The notes under the pieces were generated by a model. It was not told where the DNA came from. It made no database searches and worked only from the letters and a program-made list of their open reading frames with translations. Source: Chrysoporthe austroafricana (lineage: Eukaryota; Ascomycota; Sordariomycetes; Diaporthales; Cryphonectriaceae). Taken from it: DNA of 64,000 bases. Made by a program: the position numbers and the translations under genes. Position 1 is the stretch's first letter, and every line of letters begins with the position of its first letter. The stretch spans positions 496,001 through 560,000 of the forward strand of contig JYIP02000005.1 in NCBI GenBank assembly GCA_001051155.2. The letters are read 5' to 3'. Below are positions 25,551 through 37,010 of this stretch, in pieces.

Positions 25551-27029
25551 ATTTTGCTAAAAGTAAAGCTTCGATTAGCTAGCATACGTATTCTCGTATT
25601 AGACAGTCAAATTAAGGATAGGAAAAAGATAGCTAAAGCCCTAAAGACGTTAAGTAATAAGCTGTAATGCCTTCTGCCCGACTTATTCAATATCGTTATC
25701 GGAAATAGCATTAGCATATTCTTCGCAATAATAATATTTTATAAGTATGCGATGGTAAATAACTATGCTTATTATTTATTAAAGATCTTATTAGTCAAGA
25801 CCGGCAAAGGCTTTTTCAAATTTGGTCGTAGCCTTGAATTCAGAGCTAATAAACTGAAAAGCAATAAAATACAAGTAGTTATTAATAAGTAAGTCTCTAT
25901 TCCGCAAAGGGAAGTCTTTTCCTAACTGTCTTGCAGTATACAGGCCGAAATATAATGCTTCTAGCCCGGATATTCGATCGATTTCCGCTTAGAATGCCTT
26001 TCGAACTGGAATACGAGAGAAGTCAAATTTCAAGTTTTAGCGTCGCTTTTCTACCTCGAACCGTTAGAAATGCCTAACGACTTGCCCAGAATTGTTACTT
26101 TCGTTATCAAATATCGCTTTCGCCCTAAACCATACTTAGCGGAAATGCTCAGAACGATTTGTAAGAATGATTTCTATATCGGATTTCGTAGCGATAATTC
26201 AGAATGCATTGCGTATTTCAGCATACCGGGAACTTAGGCCGAGTTACGGACTGGCCGGGCATTCTTATAAGAATTTCAAATTTATTTGAAATCTGCCCGA
26301 AATGAAATAAAGTTTGGGATTAGGCTAATTTTGCAAGCTACGCATTACTAGAGCTTAAGCAATTGCCCTTATACGCTAGAGTTTCTTTAACGAGCAAATT
26401 ATAAGATTGTTTATAATTTATCGCAAATATTGGAAATAAGAGAGAAATTAGATAAGATAGAAATTTAGCTCTATCAGATAAAGCTATCTACTTGATATAA
26501 TCTTCTAGAATGCACTTCTTTAGGCATGCGCTTATTTAATATTGAAATAACCTTGGGTTATTAGCGCAATTACCGCTATAGCCTTTTTAGGAAGAAGTAC
26601 TTTTCTGGGTCTTCCCGGGTTTATTTTCGTATTCCTTTCCTTAATTATATTTGCCGATATCGAATGCCCCAGGATATTCTTATCGAGAATATCGCTATAT
26701 ATACGCCTTATCTATTGGGCAGAGTTATAAGTTGCTAATACTGGGATCTCTTTATCTGAAATTTCGCTTGGACTTTGTCGCTTTTGCTAGGCAACAGTAA
26801 TGAAATTGTTAAGTATAAGTATTGCAGAAAGAGTAATTGGGAAAAGTCCCGGAAAGAAATTAGCATATAACTTGTAAACTAGAAGCTCGCTATCTCGTTC
26901 GATAAGTATAGCAATTCGTGCGAAATACTTTTGTCGGATTTCATTTCCTTTCTTTATCAGTATTCGGCTTTTCCCTTTCCAAGATTTGTTAATAGCATGA
27001 AAGTCCATTATTATGCTGCAGAATAGCAT
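25551..27029 (-). pseudogene. Unidentified RIP-broken coding relic
   Basis: From 27029 on the - strand a frame open for 80 codons (MDFHAINKSWKGKSRILIKK, ERDSELLVYKLYANFFPGLF) continues protein-like for several hundred codons, broken by TAG/TAA. A later segment, INPGRPRKVLLPKKAIAVIA near 26610-26550, has a basic PGRPRK patch of the kind found in DNA-binding linkers. This could be a transcription factor or a transposase, but neither is demonstrated. Confidence 0.35.
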
Positions 27030-27999
27030 CCTATATAGAAACTTGAAGCAAATTGCAAAGTAATTAAGTGAATAATAAAATCGGTCGTAAAATCAGTAAA
27101 TAATTAGATTTTGAAAAGACTCTAGAGAATTTAAATTCAGGTATTGGAAACCTGGGAATAAGATAGGCTTTTATATTCCTTAAAGGGTGCTTAGGGCAAG
27201 CTGGAAAGGCATTTCGGCCTTCCTAGCAACGCGTACCGGGCTTGTGCCTGCATTTATTGGTTCAAGAAGCGCTATTGCTATTTGGAAAATATACTGCAAG
27301 GTATAAAGAATGCTAATAATAAAGGCAATACTATTGGCTTGATCTAAGCGATAGGTATTTACTTTTATCTGTAAATATTCTCAGCGCTTAAACGCTGCCG
27401 AAATAATATATATTCTTCTTTGATCTATAGAAATATCTAAACCTTTGGCAATAGGAACCGAATCCTTTTTCGGTATAGAGTTCGCTTTGATATCTTGAGA
27501 TTTTATTTACGGACTGCTTGCTTTAGCTTTGCTTTTTTACTTATATTATCCTTAAATTCTTCTACGATTATAATATACCGTACTAAAGCCCTATAACATT
27601 TCCTCGCATAATGATAAGTTTGTAATAATCGGCTTATAAAGGAGCAAGGTTCGTACCAAATGCGCGAATATAATATCGGTAATGCTTCCCGATTCGGGCT
27701 TGCTATATATTCTTAAGGAAGCAAAGGTTGTAAATATCGATATCGGGGAAGCTAGCAGCAGCAGGGTAGGCTATAAAGGAATGGGTAGCGGGGGTGCTAG
27801 AGCCCAAAGCGGTAATGCTTAAAGCGGTAATACCTGGAACTATAATTCCGAGAAAGAGGATTTATATAGCTAAAACAGGCGCCCATTATACTATAGAACG
27901 GGCATTTCATATTAAATGAATAATATGAGATACGTGCTTTATATTCTAATTAGCATTATATCTGTATATATATTCTAGATAATAGTTTTCAAAATTCAG
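27030..27999. other. AT-rich stretch, nothing recognised
   Basis: No assignable frame. A slightly richer patch at about 27720-27850 contains repeated GGTAAT/AGCGGTAAT-like words but no clear period. Confidence 0.3.
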
Positions 28000-29328
28000 T
28001 TTTCGAATTCCTTTTTTCTAGTTTAAACTATTTCCTAAAATCGATACCAAATTCTACATTTCGCAATTGCCGCTTACGCAATTTTGTTATTAATACGTAT
28101 TTTGAAGGCTTAAATTCAAGCTCTCGCATAGCAATAATTCTACTTTTGCCAATAATTTCTTTTGTCCGGCAAGCAAATAGGCTATTGCTATATGCTAGAA
28201 TTAATTAGTCGGGTATATCCTCAATTACTTTCTAAATAGAGGGCTTACTTAGTATTATAGCTTTTCCTGCAATATTCTTCGTTTCGGTTATAACCGTTCC
28301 GGAAAATAAGCTTGGCTATTCCTATTTATTAATCTCCTTCTCTATCCAGCCGGCTTTATCGGGAATATAGACTTTGGGCTCGAAACTTGTCGGATATAAT
28401 ACCTATACTATTAAGAGTGCCTTTTTAGAAGATTAAATAAAGTCCCGGCTAAATAATAAAAGCGACTTATTCGTAAAATGCTTTGCAATTTCGCTCCGCC
28501 TTTCCCTTTCCCTACTTTGATATCGCATAAGGCCTTTAAATATGCCGAAACCCATAAAGGTTAAATATTCGCATCCAATTTCCAGATCAAATTAATTTTA
28601 CGCGTTTTATTACTATAAAGGCTATAGCTATGGCTGCTATTCTATTTGTTATATTTCCGCCTCTTTATAAGCAATAAGATATAAGGCAGCACTCTAGCAA
28701 TGCCAATACCCTCTATAACGAGCATAATAAAGTCGAAATGTCCTATTTGGAAACTCTGGCTATACGAACCGTTAAGGATTACGTTTATGGAATTGTTTTT
28801 CTGGAATATCCGATTTAATGCTAAGGCTATGCTAGGCTAATAGATAATAAAAGAGAAGTTTTGCGTCCAATCTTTGGATTCTGGATCCTAAAATGCAATT
28901 AGTAATAAGTAGCTTTAAAAGCGGTATCGAAACGATAGATCCGGAAATCGTATATAAAAGTAAATGCCCGGACAGGTTTCAATCTTATAATTGGATCGTA
29001 TCCAGATTTAAGCGATTTCATCTAGCATAGCTGACTGAACTATATATGCGCGCTTTCAATACATTTTCCGCAATATTATTATTGCGGTCGAGATTATAAA
29101 AAGAGCCTCGCTGAAAAGGCAAAGGATAATAGTGAAAGATTTCAAGCGTATCAAAAGCAAGACATATCCGGTCGATATCCCGAAGGCGATTATGGCAAGC
29201 GCCAAATAAGAATAACGAAAAATATTAGGGCCTCGCTTTCGGAATGGAAATATTGAAGAGACTATAATGATTATCAGAGTTCTAGTAGCGGAAATACCGA
29301 GTTTCCCGGCCAGAATGCTAAAGTCCAA
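28000..29328 (-). pseudogene. Unidentified long coding relic
   Basis: The longest unassigned quasi-open frame of the block. From 29328 on the - strand a 90-codon open frame (DFSILAGKLGISATRTLIII) is followed, with one or two frame changes, by about 330 further codons interrupted only by stops that former Gln/Trp codons would give. Coherent segments include LYYARYRGYWH near 28705, CEYLTFMGFGIFKGLMRYQS near 28560 and MRELEFKPSKY near 28120. Internal Gln/Asn-rich stretches occur. No family recognised. Confidence 0.45.
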
Positions 29329-29957
29329 AGTACGCTATTGTAAAACGCTATAAAGAATAGCTTCTACTATAATAACCCTACCGAGCCAGTAATGCGCTAA
29401 ATAATACGTATATAAGGCTATACTGAAAGCGTTTGCAAAGATATTCGTACGGCTTCCAATGTATAGCGGGATAAGGTTAATAATTGCAGAAATAGCAAGG
29501 CTTCGAAGAAAGTCGAAAGCGCAAACGATAGCATTAGCTGCAAGAAAGACGATAATGCTGCATGCTTGTAAAGTAGTTATTCCTAATTCGCTTTATGCGT
29601 TTCGAGTTATTAGAATCGGGTATTTGATATATAGTACAAGCTATCGAGCAGTAGCATATATTTTCCTATAGCATTTATTAAGCAATAGGAGAGTAATAAG
29701 GCTTCCGATTGCAATTGCGTAATAATAGGTCGGCTTTATGCTTGCTATATAATAAATAGACTGCTCTGAAGCTTTTAGGTCTAGGGTATAAAGGTATATG
29801 CTTTTACGATTTTATTTAGGTTTTAAGTATTTCGAGCTAATTTTACAGTTTCTAATTTCGAGTTTTAGTACCGATTCTTATAAATTGCTCGTATTCCGTT
29901 ATTCTAGTATTTGGAAGAAAGCAAGCTTCTCAGTATAGCTTCCAATAATTAGCGATC
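29329..29957. other. AT-rich stretch, nothing recognised
   Basis: A 70-codon + frame at 29459-29671 (AEIARLRRKSKAQTIALAAR) is basic and protein-like but too short to assign. No regulatory or RNA feature seen. Confidence 0.3.
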
Positions 29958-30500
29958 AGGCTATGCTTTGCAAGTAAAAGGCATTTTGCTGCCGCTATCT
30001 AAAAATATTAACTCTGCTATTAATATATAAAACATTCTCTTGCATGGATGGCGGGGCAACTATCCAGAGCTTTCCAGATTTCTCCCGGCTCTTGGACTTT
30101 TTCCAGCCCCTGGACTTCTTCCACCTTTTCGCAATCTTCCAATTCCAATTCCAGGCTATGCCTTGCAAGTAGAAGGTATTCCGCTATCGCTATCTAAAAA
30201 TATTGATTCTGCTATTAGTATACAAAATATTCTTTTGTATAGATAGCGGGGCAACCGTCCAGAGCCTTCCAGACTTCCCCCGGTTCCTAGACTTCCTCTA
30301 GCCCTTAAACCTCCTCTAGCCCCTAGATTTCTTCCAGCTTCTGGATTTCCTTTACTTTTTCGCAATTTTCCAGTTCCAGCTTTAGGCTATGCCTTGCAAG
30401 TAGAAAGCACCCCGCCGCTGCTATCTAAAAATATTAACTCTGCTATTAATATGCAAAACATTTTCCCGTATGAATAGCGAGGCAATCGTTCAGGACTTTC
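29958..30500. repeat. Three tandem long repeats (about 195-230 bp)
   Basis: A conserved core of about 105 bp starting AGGCTATGCYTTGCAAGTA occurs at 29958, 30153 and 30383. It contains CTATCTAAAAATATT and ends near GCGGGGCAAC. Spacers are pyrimidine-rich (CTTCCAG/CCCCTGGACTTC type). Differences between copies are mostly transitions. Confidence 0.85.
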
Positions 30501-30540
30501 AAATATTACAGAAGCTATTCCTGGAATAGCATTTCAAACA

Positions 30541-30626
30541 AATATTGCAAGCAGCGCTATATTAGCACTCGCGCTAAGTTTTGCAGTATAGCTACCGCAA
30601 AATAATATTGCAAGCAGCGCTATATT
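30541..30626. repeat. Direct repeat of 23 bp
   Basis: AATATTGCAAGCAGCGCTAT plus ATT occurs at 30541-30563 and again at 30604-30626 without mismatch, which is notable in heavily mutated sequence. Confidence 0.8.
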
Positions 30627-31059
30627 TATCTTTAGTAATATAAATAATACTATTAATAAAGTATTTTCAAGCATAGGCTTTAGTAAGAATATATTACTTC
30701 CCGCGAAAACTTCTAAACTATTTGCAAATCGATAAGCATTAACGAATTCAGAAATAAAGAATAATTAAGCCAGTCAAATTAATGCATATAATATATATGC
30801 TAACCAAAATTAGGGAAATAATAATCAAAGAGGCCATTATATAAGAAATAGTAATAACTAAATATAAGCTGGTTACCAGGCAAGTAGCTATAATATTGCA
30901 GCTAATAGGAATAGCCAGTAAGCTAATAGCCAAAAACCTCAAAGCGGTAGAACCGATATGCAGGCTCAATTAAAGCATATAAGTGCCGAAACGATTAGGA
31001 ACTATCTTACAAATGCCCGTCCTAATTCTAGATAAGACCCAAGCCCTAAAGATTATATA

Positions 31060-32090
31060 TCGGAAAATATAAATATGCTAGATATAGGGTTTGCATATAG
31101 AAATGGCAATCTAATTAACCTGAATCCGGAAAATACGGTTAGCGCATATAATATATATAATACGGATAGCGCATATAATACGGATAGTCCGTATAATATA
31201 AGTAGTACGTATAATACGGGTAATACGAATAGTACAAGTAACCCGTATAATAACCCTGGGTATAACCCGTATATCGACTAGTTTTTGCAAGAAAAGAATA
31301 ATCCAGTTAACTTTCCAAATAACCCGGTTAACCTTCCAAATAACCCGGCCAATTTTCCAAATAACCCGGTTAATCTTCCAAATAACCCGGTCAACTTTCC
31401 AAACGACCCGGATAACCCGGATAATCAGGATTTATCTTTATTATCGTCTGATAATGATAATGCGAGTATTTATATTAAATTCCGCAATCCCAATATTAGA
31501 AATACGTATAGTCGTTATATAAAAGTGCGCGCTAAAGTTGCAAGGTCTTTGGCTATAAGAGGCAAAATGGTTATTGAGCTTCTTTCGCTAAATATGGAAA
31601 GCTGGATAAGGCATTTCACTATATCGTGCAGAGAATACGGAATTCGCTAAAGCGGACTTAACCTTTTCGCCAAACCGAGAAACGGGCGCTTAACGAATAT
31701 CGAAAAGCTGCATAAGCTGAAAAAGAAAAGAGTAGGGAAACCCGAAATTATTAGAGTAACAAGCATACCGGTATACGTAATGCAATTATAAGCAAATCCA
31801 ATATATTACTTGCGCTTAGAATTGCTAAAAAGGCTTTAATAGCATAGTAAGTCAGATACCGAAGCGGTTTGGGGCAGCATGCAAAGGCGCATACAGGAAT
31901 ATTGGTATAGATCGGGGCAAGAAAACTTACTTGAGCTTCGATTGGCTCCAGAGCGGGCATACTTGCAGTATATCGCGCTTACAAATGGGAAATAGGATGA
32001 ATATAACCTTTAAATGCGTACGAGGGCTTTACGCAATTATTAGCGCTAGGATAAGCATATTGTTTCTTTTTCTATTCTCTAGATTATTCC
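31060..32090 (+). pseudogene. Asn/Pro-rich repeat protein relic
   Basis: A + frame from about 31075 carries two low-complexity tracts: a Tyr/Asn/Ser/Thr tract at 31138-31280 and an Asn/Pro tract of NNPVNFP-type heptads at 31297-31430. A non-repetitive segment then runs to 31647 (YSRYIKVRAKVARSLAIRGK, MVIELLSLNMESWIRHFTIS). After a stop and a +1 frame change, coding-like sequence continues to about 32090, including NREKRALNEYRKAA and SKSNILLALRIAKKAL. Stops are TAA/TAG. Family not recognised. The organisation, a disordered repeat-rich N-terminus and a basic helical C-terminus, could suit a nucleic-acid-binding or gag-like protein. Confidence 0.45.
31297..31422. repeat. 21-bp tandem array, about 6 copies (NNPVNFP heptads)
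   Basis: Consecutive 21-bp units of the form AAYAACCCGGTTAACCTTCC plus one base, in frame, giving alternating NNPVNFP and NNPVNLP heptads. The reading frame is kept through the array. Confidence 0.85.
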
Positions 32091-32459
32091 TTTTCCAGAA
32101 TTAGATTCTTTTTCGATCTTTATTTTTCTATTTATTTAAATTGATTGCATATCTTATTATATAAATATAAGTCCAAGTGATTATTTGCATATGCATTCCC
32201 TATAATTTTTCCCTTATGCTAAAGGTTATAAGAAGAAAAAAGCTTTATCTTTTATGAAGTATTATATATTTTGATTTAACGCAAAGTCAAGCCGATAATT
32301 AGGACGAATTCGCCGATAGCTTTGGCCTGTTATCCCCCGCTTTTTGCTATCCGTAAGTATGCCGCTTTCGTACGATTTTCAACTTAAGAACTTGCAATAG
32401 TAATATCTGCCTATATATATGAGCAAGGCTACCCCGAATCTGAAGCTTTCCAAAAGTTC
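32091..32459. other. AT-rich spacer
   Basis: Very AT-rich. No feature seen apart from possible remains of the upstream end of the ankyrin relic that follows. Confidence 0.3.
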
Positions 32460-33450
32460 TGCCAATTAAACGAGCGTTAATTGGCTTCTAACCTTATTGA
32501 GTATTGCCGACCTCGTACCGATCCTGGATTTTTCAAGCCCATTCTGCTATTTCATATTCCGGCAGGCAAATATTCAGTTTCGGTTTCCGGGATTATAGAT
32601 GCAAGCGCCCGAATTCTAAAAGCAAGTATCTGGATTCTGGCTTATAGCGGACGCTATCCTATAAGGCAGCTGCTCTTATTTACGGAAAGCCGGCTGAAAG
32701 ATATGCGTTACTAACTTATTATAACCTTTCGGATTTCGTTGCCGCCTTTACCTATATCTATTTCAAACTCACTTACGCTTTAGCCCAATTTGCGTACGGA
32801 TAAGCGCGAATTATTTGCCCTTGCTACTGCTATTTTAGCTAGGGAAGCGGACCGAATACGCAGCCTTATCGGTATGGGGATCGGATTTATATTAACTTAC
32901 TATTGGGTTCTTTACGAGGCTTATTTTCAGGGGATATATATAGTCGATATCCTATTGCCTAGCCAGCATATCGATTTCAATGCTATTATCCTTGATGCGA
33001 GCAGTAATCCTCTTTTTTTCTTTATCTTGCAAACCCTTTTATCCCGTTTTGTAATAGGAGAAAAGGTCGCAATTGTTATACGGCTGCTGGATAACGGTAT
33101 AGATCCTTATCTATTCGATCGTTTCGGATAGATAATACTGTATATTGCTGCGGGGCTAGGATCTGATAGCGATATTCTTTTCTCACTTTTGCTCGGAATA
33201 CCGGCAAGGGCGTATATCAACTTTCAGAACAGCTTTCTAGATACGCTATTCGCGGCTGCTATCTTTTCGGACTATTACGAGGCCGTTCGGGTTTTTCTGG
33301 AATATAGCGCGGATATAAATGTAAAGATGGAATTGGGAAAACTTGCAATATAGCTCGCGTTCCGGCGAGGCAATATAGAAATAATCGATTTATTGCAAGC
33401 ATATAGCGCGGATTTAGATATTGGTTTGCTTTATAATATAAATTGTAAGC
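32460..33450 (+). pseudogene. Ankyrin-repeat protein relic
   Basis: One + frame, broken by stops, spans two open stretches (32481-32714 and 32790-33131, same phase) and continues to about 33450. After an unassigned N-terminal part, KRELFALATAILAREADRIR leads into repeats: AIVIRLLDNGIDPYLFDRFG, IILYIAAGLGSDSDILFSLL, FAAAIFSDYYEAVRVFLEYS with ADINVKMELG, and LAFRRGNIEIIDLLQAYSAD. These match the ankyrin consensus (A-x-G...LLxxGADIN) with RIP-type substitutions. At least four repeats remain. No N-terminal NACHT, HET or F-box signature is visible. Confidence 0.78.
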
Positions 33451-33534
33451 AATAATATAAAGAGTTCAATATTTCAATGGATATAGCAAATATATCGGAA
33501 GATCTCTTTTGTCGTATAGAAACTAGCTAATATT

Positions 33535-33948
33535 TTAAGGGAAAAGCAAATCCCGAACTGTAACCCTAATCTTTTTGTCCAGAGGCATTTGGAAAATAGC
33601 GTTTTCCCTATTATCGCTCGGCAAGACTATTGTAATATTAAATAGTATTTTATTTGGATTTAGTCCTTTATAAATCATTTCCCTTAAGAAGCTTTTTAGC
33701 CTGTTTTCCTTTGCGATATATAAGAGTAATGATATTAGCAATTCGATTAGAGTATTGCTTTGGCCGAAATAGATAGTGCTGCTATAAATCTCGATCTTAT
33801 ACTGGAAGAGTATTTTCGCTATAAGACTAATATATTCTTTCGCTATAGTTACTTTCAGAGAATATCTATCGCTATTGTTATCGTTCGGAAGGAGCATTTC
33901 GATTTTGGCAAATCGTTTACGGCTTCGAAAATACCTTTTGGTTATCAA
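33535..33948 (-). pseudogene. Open frame, possibly a further ankyrin-like fragment
   Basis: A 137-codon - frame that begins MITKRYFRSRKRFAKIEMLL. Segments such as SLIAKILFQYKIEIYSSTIY and LLISLLLYIAKENRLKSFLR resemble degenerated helical repeats, and the segment lies next to the ankyrin relic on the opposite strand. The match is too weak to assign. A shorter + frame overlaps it. Confidence 0.3.
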
Positions 33949-34151
33949 TTCAAGACTTAATAATAGCGAAGATAAGGATTTGATAAATAGGTCTGTATAT
34001 ACTATACCAGTATTGATATAATTATCCTAATATATGCTAGCATTTATATCGAGCATAAATATTGGATTATCTAATAAAATATCGAATTCCGAACCCATAT
34101 TGCTATTTTGCATAATGCTATTGGCTTGGTTTCTTAAGAATTAATTGTAAG

Positions 34152-34412
34152 GAGCTTGGTTGCTGCTAGTATAGTCGCTAGTTTAGTCGCTAGTCTATAT
34201 AGCGCTTTCGGAAGGGTCGTTAAGGAGCTGGTCTTTTAGGAACTGGTTATAAAGAGCTTGGTTGCTGCTAGTATAATCGCTAGTCTGGTCGCCAGTCTGT
34301 ATAGCGCTTTCGGAAGGGTCGTTAGGAAGCTAGTTTTTTGGGAACTAATCGTAAAGAGCTTGGTCGCTGCTAATATAATTGCTAGTCTGGTTGCTAGTCT
34401 GTATAACTATAT
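34152..34412. repeat. 102-bp tandem repeat, about 2.5 copies
   Basis: GAGCTTGGTYGCTGCTAR begins units at 34152, 34254 and 34356, an exact 102-bp period (34 codons). Inside are iterated TCGCTAGTCTGG words and TATAGCGCTTTCGGAAGGGT. A period divisible by three suggests a once-coding repeat, but no open frame survives. Confidence 0.85.
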
Positions 34413-35640
34413 CTTGTTAGCCCTATTCCAGCCCTAAATTTAATTAAGCCGATTGATTTACGAAGCTTTTGGGTCTTCTTGCGCTAGAAATATTAGGCGA
34501 GACGATTGCATATTTCTGTATTAAAGCTGGATTGAACTTTGCATGCTAGCCATTTCTGTAATTCTGAGTCTATGCATTTGATCTTGTCCAATAATTTCTG
34601 GCACGCAATAAAGCGCTTTCTATAACGATGCCCTTGAATATGGCTATATCGTTCGATAATATTAAAAGTATGCTATGCTTTTTTGCTCCCGGCATTTAGG
34701 AAGCGTACTGGAATCGAGTTATTAGGGATTATATCGAAAGCTATATATTCGATACGAAACCAGCATATAATTCTGAAATAGTCGCATATCTGGTTAGCGA
34801 GTTCTTTTATAGCTAGGTTATTAAAATGAATTAAAATTATAATTCCAAAGTTGACTAATGCTAATAAGGTAGTATAAGATTAATAGTAACGAAGGTCGGA
34901 ACGGGAAAGATAACGTTCGGGTTAGAGCATAATCTCTATATGAATGAAATATATAAGAAAGCTGCTTTCGGAAATAATAATATATAGCTAATAAAGCGAT
35001 ATTGCGAGATTACTGGAAGAGTTACGGGCTTTTGTATACTAGATACTAATACGATACAAGTAGCTATTTATTAGTCTTTTTATCCGAATTTAGCCCGAAG
35101 TTAACCTTAGCCCTTAACTCTAGCTATAGCGAATTTCCAATTTTGCAAATCCCGAAACTACCCAAATAGACCTCAAAACCTATAAGCATAGTCGCCTGCC
35201 TATTACAAGTATCGTACTTCTCGATCGGCATTATTATATCGCTAAATATATAAATCCAGACAGAATATGCCTTCCAGTATATTATTTGTCTTATCCCGAT
35301 AACCTATTGCCTTGCAAAACGGATATCCTTAAAGCCTAGCTTAAGTACTTTTGTAAGTAGTTTGATATAGACTGAATTAGGCTATAAATTGATTAGAGAT
35401 CGTTTAATGAAAAGGATTTCGGTTGATATATTTTGATATATTATTGTAAATCAAATTTGGCCATTAAAAGGAACGTTCAGAATAGAGCTAATTTGCTTCT
35501 TTCACTTCCGATTTCTTACAGAATAATAATACGTTTTAGCTCGTACTCATGCAATAAGAAATTGAGAAATAAGGTTTCTATTCAATTAGGTTTGGGCTTA
35601 TATAACCTATAACCTTTGTATGGATCTTTATATATGGGAT
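34413..35640. other. AT-rich stretch, nothing recognised
   Basis: No assignable frame on either strand. Scattered coding-like fragments only. Confidence 0.3.
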
Positions 35641-35644
35641 TTTT

Positions 35645-35915
35645 GCGCGCCCTTTTAGTACGCTCCTTAATGCGCCTTTCAATATGCCCCTTTTTGTATA
35701 GGATTTTTATATGCCCCTTAATACGCCCTTTAATGCGCCCCTTTCTGTATAGGATTTTTATGCGCCCTTTAGTGCGCCCCTTAGTGCGCTTTTCAATGCG
35801 CTTTTTAATGCGCCCCTTAGTGCGCCTTTTAATGCGCTTTTCGATACGCCCTTTAATGCGCCCTTTAATACGCCCCTTAATACGCCTTTCAGTCTGCTTT
35901 TCAGCCCGTTCCTTA
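35645..35915. repeat. 12-bp tandem array (TGCGCCCCTTAA type)
   Basis: About 20 copies of a 12-bp unit with consensus ARTRCGCCCYTT, interrupted twice by TGTATAGGATTTTTATRYGC. It is clearly related to the array at 7002-7153 and has the same orientation. The long + frame through it (Arg/Pro/Leu-rich) is an artefact of the repeat. Confidence 0.85.
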
Positions 35916-36159
35916 ATCCTGGATATTTATTCTATCTGTAATATAAATTTAAAATATATTCTTATTCAAAAAGAACAATTCTTACTATTTTATAGCCTTT
36001 GCAAATTACAAACCTTTTTGCCGAATACTTTTTACAAAATCAGAATAACCGTTACGACTATTACGATCGTTTCGATTATTATAAAAGTAAGCCATTTAAA
36101 TACCCGTTATAAATATATTTAGCTTATAGCAAGCTTAAGAATTTCGGTTCGCTCGTAAG

Positions 36160-37010
36160 ACTTATTTGTTACAAAGGGAATAGATTTCCAATAATTTGTA
36201 TACTTTCCGGCTCGATATTTTTCGGAAAGTCTCTCGTTTCCCCGGGCTGCTTTTGCCATTTATATACTGGGATTCTAGGCAATCCTTGCTTGAATCGATT
36301 ATCGTTAAGGAAACGAACGACTTTCCTCGTATATTGCGGATTTTCAAGCTGCTCGAGCAAGTCCAAAGCTCCTGTATTTCTGTTTGCTTCGGTAATTCCT
36401 TATATAATGGAAAGCCAAGTCTTATTTTGGAAAATATCGGAAAGCAATTACTTGATAAAGTTTCCTTATATATCTTGCTTAACCCGCAAGTATATAAGGT
36501 AGGAAGGTGCATAGCGGCCGATCTTGTTTATTCTGACCTGGTCCAGAAACTCAAGCATATATATGTAAGGCTGATAGAGAAAGGTATTAAGCTTGGAAAT
36601 CCGCGATTGCAGCAATTTCTCTAGAATCCTTATAGCGTAATAGCAGTTAGCATGGAATATGCGAATGAGAGTCTTTATGCTATTCGAAACAATTAGCGTA
36701 ATTTGAGCAGCCTTCTCTCGCTAATTTTAAATAAGATTTACGAAAAGAGGCCGTACTTGAAAAGCATATGCCAGTATCCTCTTTAAGTCTTGTATTTAAT
36801 CTCTATTAATTATTTACTGGCTTTATTATATTTCTGTTATTTTGGAATATTTCGTGCTATTATTTAGCAATTTGATATAGAATTCAAGCTGCTTTACTTT
36901 AATAATTTATTTCGGTTTCGTTAATAATTATTGGAACTGGCAGAATAAAAGCGGATAAGTAATATTATATTTGAAAGTAAATAGGTTCTAGAAATGCTTT
37001 CGGGGCTGTT
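36160..37010 (+). pseudogene. Unidentified RIP-broken coding relic
   Basis: A + frame is open at 36196-36624 (142 codons; FPGLLLPFIYWDSRQSLLES, SDLVQKLKHIYVRLIEKGIK) and stays protein-like to about 37010 with TAG/TAA stops. Antisense frames of similar length exist at 36162-36512, so strand choice rests on the longer continuation. No family recognised. Confidence 0.35.

Noticed and set aside
35616..36122. 168-codon + frame rich in Arg/Pro/Leu/Met
   Set aside because: Mostly the 12-bp tandem array translated; no protein-like segment outside the repeat.
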